In this document: piece after piece, positions 59,160-64,000 of the stretch
Position numbering within the stretch: position 1 is the stretch's first letter
How the letters are laid out: each line of letters opens with the position of its first letter
From: Thereva unica
Taxonomy: Eukaryota; Arthropoda; Insecta; Diptera; Therevidae
Direction: 5' to 3'
DNA: 64,000 nt
Assembly (NCBI GenBank): GCA_949987705.1
Contig: OX465282.1
Location: 35,490,039 to 35,554,038 of the forward strand
Notes under the pieces: model-generated
The model's database searches: none
Seen by the model: the letters and a program-made list of their open reading frames with translations, nothing else
What the model was told of the DNA's origin: nothing
Translations under genes and position numbers: made by a program

Positions 59160-60655
59160 ACAAGCGACTACCTCATAAGACCAATTTGATCATCAAAATT
59201 GCTTATAACTTCAAAAGTAAAGGCCGTAGCATAAAAATTGTCTGGATACTATTGATAGGAAATTGTCCAAACGTTCCAATTTTGAAAAAGAAAAAAAGAA
59301 AAAACTAGTTGGGATGTGGGTTTGACCCCTTCGGTTTACACCATTAACTTCCCAGCATGAATAAACTGACTTCTTACAAAATAGTATATGTTTAGCACTA
59401 GTGGAAAATTGACTAGTATCAGAACTGGTGACAAAGCTAGTTGAAATATCTATAATAGTGGTTAATCTGACAGATTTTTCTAGAGAATTTGTTTTTCCCG
59501 AACGTTAGCAAACAAACACTCCTTAGTACTTCGTTCCCTACACTAAAGCGGGTGTTCGAATTCGTATTGAGCGTGTGAAGATAAGTGGGAAGAGAATGAC
59601 TTCATTTGGAAACTCCAAGCTTTCCAATGTTAGTCTTGACTAAAAAGAACAAATTTTTCGGTAACTAATGGAAATCCCGGGATGAACCGCAATTTCCTGA
59701 AACTGTATCACGCGTAGAAAACAATTCCCCGGCAAAAAGTGCTGATCAAAGGTTTGGAAAATTCGTGGTGTTTGTAAAGGGTGACGAAATTTTTGCACGA
59801 TTTTTAAAGGTTGTCGAATTTTGACAAGTGATGTTTTGTTGGAAGGCTATCGCTGTGCAGAACCCAAAAAAGATCATTTCGTTTAGAACGGGTCTCATTC
59901 CATCAAGTTTATTAGATACTAGCAAAACTTGCCTTTTTAATGTTCGGCGGAATTTTATGAAAATCTTTTCAGATCATATTTCGGTTAATATTCTTCGAAC
60001 GGTACCTCAACTAAGTGATATCTTTTATGGTTCGCGTGATACCGCGCAGGTGCAAAATCACTTATGTCGTTTAAACCAAAAAACGGCTCGACTGAATATT
60101 ATAAAAATCTTTTCAAATTAAGCTAATACACTTCGAATGGCACCTCAACTAAGTCGATATCTTTTGTGGTTCGGGCGATATCACGCAGGTACAAAAATCA
60201 TTTATGTCGCTTAAACCAAAAACGGCTCGACCAAATTTTATAAAAATCTTTTCAGATCATACTTCCGTTAATACGCTTCGAACGACACCTCAACGAAGTC
60301 GTTATCTTTTTTGGTTCGCGCGATATCGTGCCCCATACTTCCACCCAAATTTTTGCTTGAAATGCTCTTGTAACCTTGAAAAATGAAAATACGTTTCGAT
60401 TTCGATTTTCGGACCGATTACAATAACTTCCCTATACTGCGAAGTTAAAAAATACTGGTTAACTAAAGAGAAAAACGTAGTTAAACGTTTTTGTTAAAAA
60501 CACAAAATTTTGATGACTCTTTATCACTCTGGAAGTTGAAGGGTAGAACCTTTTTCAGTTTTAGATAAATGGGAGTATTCTGGGTACACTGAAACCTTTT
60601 TCATGAAAATGGGGTCACATGGTTTCAAAAATACAGGGTGATATGTAAAACACTA
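59160..60655 (-). repeat. Dispersed repeat family D, split by Helentron H6
   Basis: The left part (59160-59304) has TGCTTATAACTTCAAAAGTA and AGGAAATTGTCC. The right part (60449-60655) resumes with TACTGGTTAACTAAAGAG and ends ATACAGGGTGATATGTAAAA. The copy at 50095-50345 has the corresponding parts joined. Confidence 0.65.
59305..60448 (-). mobile_element. Helentron/DINE-1-like element, copy H6
   Basis: CTAGTTGGGATGTGGGTTTG at the left is the 3' end in minus orientation. TTAACTTCGCAGTATAGGGA read inward from 60448 is the 5' end. It holds about two and a half tandem units (GCTCGACCAAATTTTATAAA, TTCGAACGACACCTCAACGA) and the unique region. In minus orientation the flanks are T-runs on both sides, as in the other copies. 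Non-coding. Confidence 0.8.
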
Positions 60656-61363
60656 AAAAAACTTCAAAAGGCCTTCAAGTAGGACTCGAAAATTAGATAT
60701 TATCCCCATATACTAAACAGCTCAATTTGTTCTACTTTTGATCAACAAATTCTATCTCTGTATTTTTTTAATATCATTAATTTAAGCACTGCTTTGAAAC
60801 CTTATTTTAAGTTATTTGATTGTTTATCTGATACTATCGAGGGAAATGTTTATCGTTTTTCCATTATTGTCGTTAACCATACACTACATAACAGAAGATA
60901 ATAGATCTGAAACAATAAAAAATATGTAATTTAGTGACATGACAGAGCGAAAATACATAATTCAATATATTAAGGAGTGAAACGCATATGCATTTTTCGA
61001 CTTGAAATTAAGCCATCCGAAATGTAATCATTAAATATTTTATAGTGGCTCCTTTATGTGTATAGAATATGCCTTTCAAAGCTCTATATGTGGTATGCAT
61101 TATATTTCGATTTTTCTGATCGGCTCGAGTACTTGCCATGTAACTTGGAAGCTTGAATGCTCGAACTGTTCATTAGTTGCTCAAGAATTCAAGCTCGTTT
61201 CAAGCAAATATGCAGCTTCAAATAAGCAAAGAATATTCGCGCTCTAGTCTAGTTTCGAGCACTCAAGCTATCATGGAAATGCACTAAATAATACTAATTA
61301 AATGACAGTATACATGATATGCTATTTAAATCTTCGGCATTTAGCAAAACTTTAACTTTGGCA

Positions 61364-62040
61364 TCAGCCATCAAATGGCGTCTTCCAAGGCGGTCTGACA
61401 AGCACAAGGGTACATGTCAGTGTTGAGAGATCACCGACCACTTCGAACCGTCGCCGTTCTTCATAGTTGGGTATCCGTCGCACGTTTCCTCGACGCTTTA
61501 TTCGTGCTGATTTGAATTTAATCCCACACAAAATCCTATTAGTGCATCGATTTTTACCGACGCCACGTTGCTTAGATTGTGCGAATTTCGGGATGCCTTT
61601 GAAAACTCTCAATTAGTTCACGATGAACCTCTCCCAAACCAACGCGTGACTGTTTGCGCTGAAATTTGTACGGAAAAAATCATTGTACCATTCTTTTTCG
61701 AAGACAATGCTAAAGCAGGCATAACCATAAATGAAGAACGTTATTTTGGAAGCCCAGGCCGTTATCATAACGTATTTTGTTTCTCGTTCATCTAATTTCG
61801 AAAAATGGTAAATTTGATTACCCTCTGCGATTGTCTTAGGTAACGCCACCAGATTTCTTCCTATGCCCAAAGTTAACGTCAACAAGACCCTAAAAGCCTT
61901 GAAAAACAATATCCGACAAGAAATGGCCGCTCTTCAACGCAAAGCCCTTCGAAAAATTATGGGAAATGACAAAAGCGAGCATATTGTGATATTCGCTATG
62001 GCGGCGACCATTTGCATCGTATTCAAAAAGTGATTAGAAC
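61364..62040 (+). pseudogene. Degenerate mariner/IS630-type transposase, second copy
   Basis: Plus frames give an LLRLCEFRDAFENSQLVHDE-like block (about 61568-61627), then PLPNQRVTVCAEICTEKIIV then PFFFEDNAKAGITINEERYF (to 61747). After a break comes TLKALKNNIRQEMAALQRKA then LRKIM (61890-61965). This matches the mariner order (P.KVTVW.gIs...IiGPyFFEd..g..vtvn.eRY; LK.NIR.Ei..i....L..vm) and is clearly a different family from the copy at 32470. Stops and frameshifts are present; TIRs were not found. Confidence 0.82.
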
Positions 62041-62173
62041 AAATTTTCCTTGCTTTATTCCCCTTTTAATATACCTCATAGGTCATAGCGCGGAAATAGT
62101 TCCCTCAGCTCTCCGCTCCGTCCAAGATTTTCCGTCGTTGCGGCCTCTGCTAGTAGGGTTTTCCTGTACACTG

Positions 62174-63192
62174 CACAGTGGGCCAAAACGACTTGTTGGC
62201 TATCAAAAATCTGTAACTTTTGTTGTGTTAAAGATATCATAATGAAATAAATATTGACATTATTACCTCTTAATTGAAAAAATAAAATTGGTTTACAGGG
62301 TGCCTCAAAATATTGAAGTAGTCAATAAATGAAATATTAGTGTTCTTTAAAAAGTTTTAACCACATTTTTTACTAAATCTTTCGTTATTTTATTATCTCC
62401 ATAGGAATATTTAATTTAAAAAAGTTTGTACAAATATATAAAAAAAAAAATAAAAATTAGATAATACTCATACACTAATCAGTTGGCTGGTACATTTTCA
62501 AACATATTATCTATATTTTCATCTGTGTCTAGTAAATAGGCCATTTCCTCTGGATATTCGCTGGTTCTAAAACGTTTGTCCTGTATTCTCCGAAATGATG
62601 AGATGTATGGATCAGATGATATAAGCAGCATATTCATCAGATTAACGTTTTGCTCTTTCTTTGATATTTTTCTAGTGATGTGGTATCTGTAACACTTGTA
62701 TTCTTTATTTTTGGCTTCCTGGGCTTCTTCCGACAGTTGGCAAAAGACAGTGAAGTATTATATTTTTTCCATGCCTTAAAACTTTATGGATGTTGTTGTT
62801 AATTTTTTCCATGGATATTTCTCGTTTAGTAATATTTCTGTTTGTTCTGCATATATTCCGAATTTTTCGGCTTTTATAGGAAATCTACAAGAAAAAACAT
62901 TTAATATGGTCTTAAATCTTTTTATAATTTCCACGTCTATTTTGATAATATCCGCTGTTATGTCAAAAAAAATTCTCGCTGTATTGCCGCCGTTTGTACT
63001 TCCAAATCCTTGCTTAGGTGTATCAATAATTAAACCAAGTTGTCGTCTGAACTCTTGTTGTATCCCGTATTTCTCCTCCAGTCTCTTATTATCAGGGTTG
63101 TTTCGTACACCCTCATCAGTGAAACTCAAGTCGTAACTCTCGTAAATTCCATAAATCGAATCATGAAGAGGCGGTACCACTGGCCCACTGGG
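62174..63192 (-). mobile_element. Internally deleted Transib element with RSS-like ends
   Basis: The ends read inward CACAGTGGGCCA (62174) and CCCAGTGGGCCA (63192), identical at 11 of 12 bases. CACAGTG is the heptamer motif shared by Transib TIRs and V(D)J recombination signals. The flanking pentamers are CACTG (62169-62173) and CGCTG (63193-63197), a 5-bp duplication with one mismatch, the size known for Transib. Between lie the 3' UTR and the transposase C-terminus on the minus strand. The part of the gene before that is missing, the right TIR joining the coding sequence directly. Confidence 0.82.
62479..63180 (-). pseudogene. Transib (RAG1-like) transposase, C-terminal remnant
   Basis: The minus-strand frame 63180-62776 reads EFRRQLGLIIDTPKQGFGST then NGGNTARIFF, later IIKRFKTIL and LNEKYPWKK. 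A +1/-1 slip gives IHKVLRHGKNIILHCLLP, and a second slip QLSEEAQEAKNKEYKCYR then YHITRKIS, finishing LLISSDPYISSFRR. The SEExxExxNK..RxYR block matches the region around the last catalytic Glu in Transib transposase and the RAG1 core (SEGNESGNKLFRRFR). The stop is at 62479-62481. About 230 codons remain, with two frameshifts and no N-terminal or DD part, so it is inactive. The family call is from memory of motifs, supported independently by the termini. Confidence 0.8.
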
Positions 63193-63409
63193 CGCTGTCC
63201 CGGTCTTCCAGCTCGACGGGCTCCTTGCGGGTTCCAGTCAAGGGCTTCTTGGGCTAGATTCTCGTTTCCACAACGCAATTAGCAGCTAGTCCAATTCTAT
63301 TTCGTTCGCCAGATTTCGTCGTCTATCCTTTCTTGTCCGGCACGGTGCCATAGCTCTTCATTTGTAAGTGATGCTCACATATGCATCCGAGACTTGGGTG
63401 CTTAGCAAA

Positions 63410-63790
63410 AGTCACTAACTTTTTTTTTGAAAAATTGTTAGCCCTTTGTTTGAGGGAGGACGATTCCGTAGACTCTCCAACGACGTGGATCGCGTCATTA
63501 AGAAAATAAATCTTGGTAGGCTCTGGTCGGCAGGGTACCCAGCTCGTATGAGCGAAGGCGAACAGACTCCGAAAGTTTGTGGGTATAAGGGGGTCTGTAG
63601 GGTGCAACAGCGATGAAAACCCAGCCTCCGCTGGAACGACAACCAGAGCTTAGGGATTCTAAACTGGATGACATCGGCTCAAAATCGGGAAAGGTGGAGA
63701 AAACAGTCGGAAGAGGCCGGGCCCGGATCTCGGTTGTAGAGCCGTTGAAGTAAGTAATACAGCAATCAACTCCGCCGTCGTCTGATCCCT
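63410..63790 (+). pseudogene. LINE C-terminal fragment, plus strand
   Basis: From about 63610 the plus frame gives KPSLRWNDN, then a LGILNWMTSAQNRERWRKQS block and EEAGPGS, then a stop. This is the GRPRLRWxDNVxxDLxxLGIRNWxxxAQDRxxWRxxVEEA tail of insect RTE/R2-like LINEs. Upstream sequence to 63410 is less certain. Confidence 0.75.
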
Positions 63791-63904
63791 AGTCCATGGT
63801 GTAAAGGAACAAGGTGATCGACCTGCCAAATTGACCAGACCTCGTTCGCGATAAACTTAGGCGAAAAGGTACTAAAAAAAAAACCCAATCTTAGCATTAA
63901 AATA

Positions 63905-64000
63905 TCAAGAAGGTGCCAATTTTATCATTAAAATTGCTCATAACTTCAAAAGCAAAGGCCACATAAAATTATCTGGACATTATTCATAGGAAATACTCTA
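63905..64000 (+). repeat. Dispersed repeat family D, partial at window edge
   Basis: TTGCTCATAACTTCAAAAGC then AAAGGCCACATAAAATTATC and TTCATAGGAAATACTC correspond to the repeat D text at 59190-59270 and 50095. The copy continues past the window. Confidence 0.6.

Larger units (their letters stand above)
62060..63350 (-). pseudogene. RTE-like LINE 3' fragment split by a Transib element
   Basis: Outside 62174-63192 the sequence aligns by eye with the RTE end at 44650. CGTTGCGGCCTCTGCTAGTA then GGGTTTTCCTG lies on the left. On the right lies GGTCTTCCAGCTCGACGGGC, then GGGTTCCAGTCAAGGGCTTC, in minus orientation encoding the QALDWNPxEARxxGRP block. The two parts are continuous once the Transib element is removed. 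Confidence 0.8.
58374..64000 (+). other. olf413: Intron 5, 5' part (at least 5.6 kb)
   Basis: It begins GTGAGT after exon 5 and no further exon of the family is recognisable. Contents: repeat D, Helentron H6, a mariner fossil, RTE fragments, a Transib element and a LINE end. Stretches 58374-59159 and 60656-61363 show nothing I can support. Confidence 0.85.

Noticed and set aside
58899..59189. Overlapping frames on both strands with GC-richer sequence
   Set aside because: It could be an old repeat, but no motif allows a call on either strand.
1..64000. CRISPR arrays, LTR retrotransposons, endogenous viral genes, tRNA or rRNA genes
   Set aside because: I looked for spaced repeats, paired LTRs, gag/pol/env motifs other than LINE RT, and cloverleaf signatures, and found none I could support.

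Overview
This looks like a window from an insect nuclear genome, probably a dipteran. The DNA is AT-rich, gene-poor and repeat-rich. The only recognisable host gene has long introns with GT-AG sites and resembles the MOXD1 homologues of flies. I saw no bacterial features, CRISPR array, tRNA or rRNA gene. The order within insects is inference.

The host gene is a copper-dependent DBH-like monooxygenase (MOXD1 homologue, most like Drosophila olf413), on the + strand. Five coding exons (17351-17635, 46001-46156, 56769-57044, 57107-57292, 58178-58373) give 366 residues in one consistent frame: a signal peptide, a DOMON domain and most of the N-terminal copper (CuH) domain. The rest lies beyond position 64000. 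Introns 1 and 2 are about 28.4 and 10.6 kb and consist largely of transposon remains. One of the three expected CuH histidines reads as glutamine.

Positions 1-17200 are upstream of the gene. They hold a LINE, a MITE with 27-bp perfect terminal inverted repeats (TIRs), hAT elements with 8-bp target-site duplications (TSDs), and two nests. One nest is three layers deep: a MITE at 9921-12602, holding a DINE-1/HINE-like Helentron, holding a second Helentron. The other is a PIF/Harbinger-type MITE inside a hAT element.

Intron 1 (17636-46000) holds LINE 3' ends, an RTE-like endonuclease fragment inside another LINE, a mariner fossil, several TIR elements, a hAT transposase fossil, and a 320-bp near-perfect palindrome made of 28-bp units. 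Intron 2 (46157-56768) holds an R1-like LINE with an RNase H remnant, a Helentron and a 21-bp tandem array. Intron 5 (58374 onward) holds a Helentron, a second mariner fossil and an internally deleted Transib element. That element keeps its RAG1-like transposase C-terminus and CACAGTG-type ends, inserted in an RTE fragment.

All mobile elements seen carry stops, frameshifts or deletions, or are non-autonomous. No operon-like or defence-like gene system is visible. The most informative content is the monooxygenase gene, the precisely dissectable insertion nests and the long hairpin.
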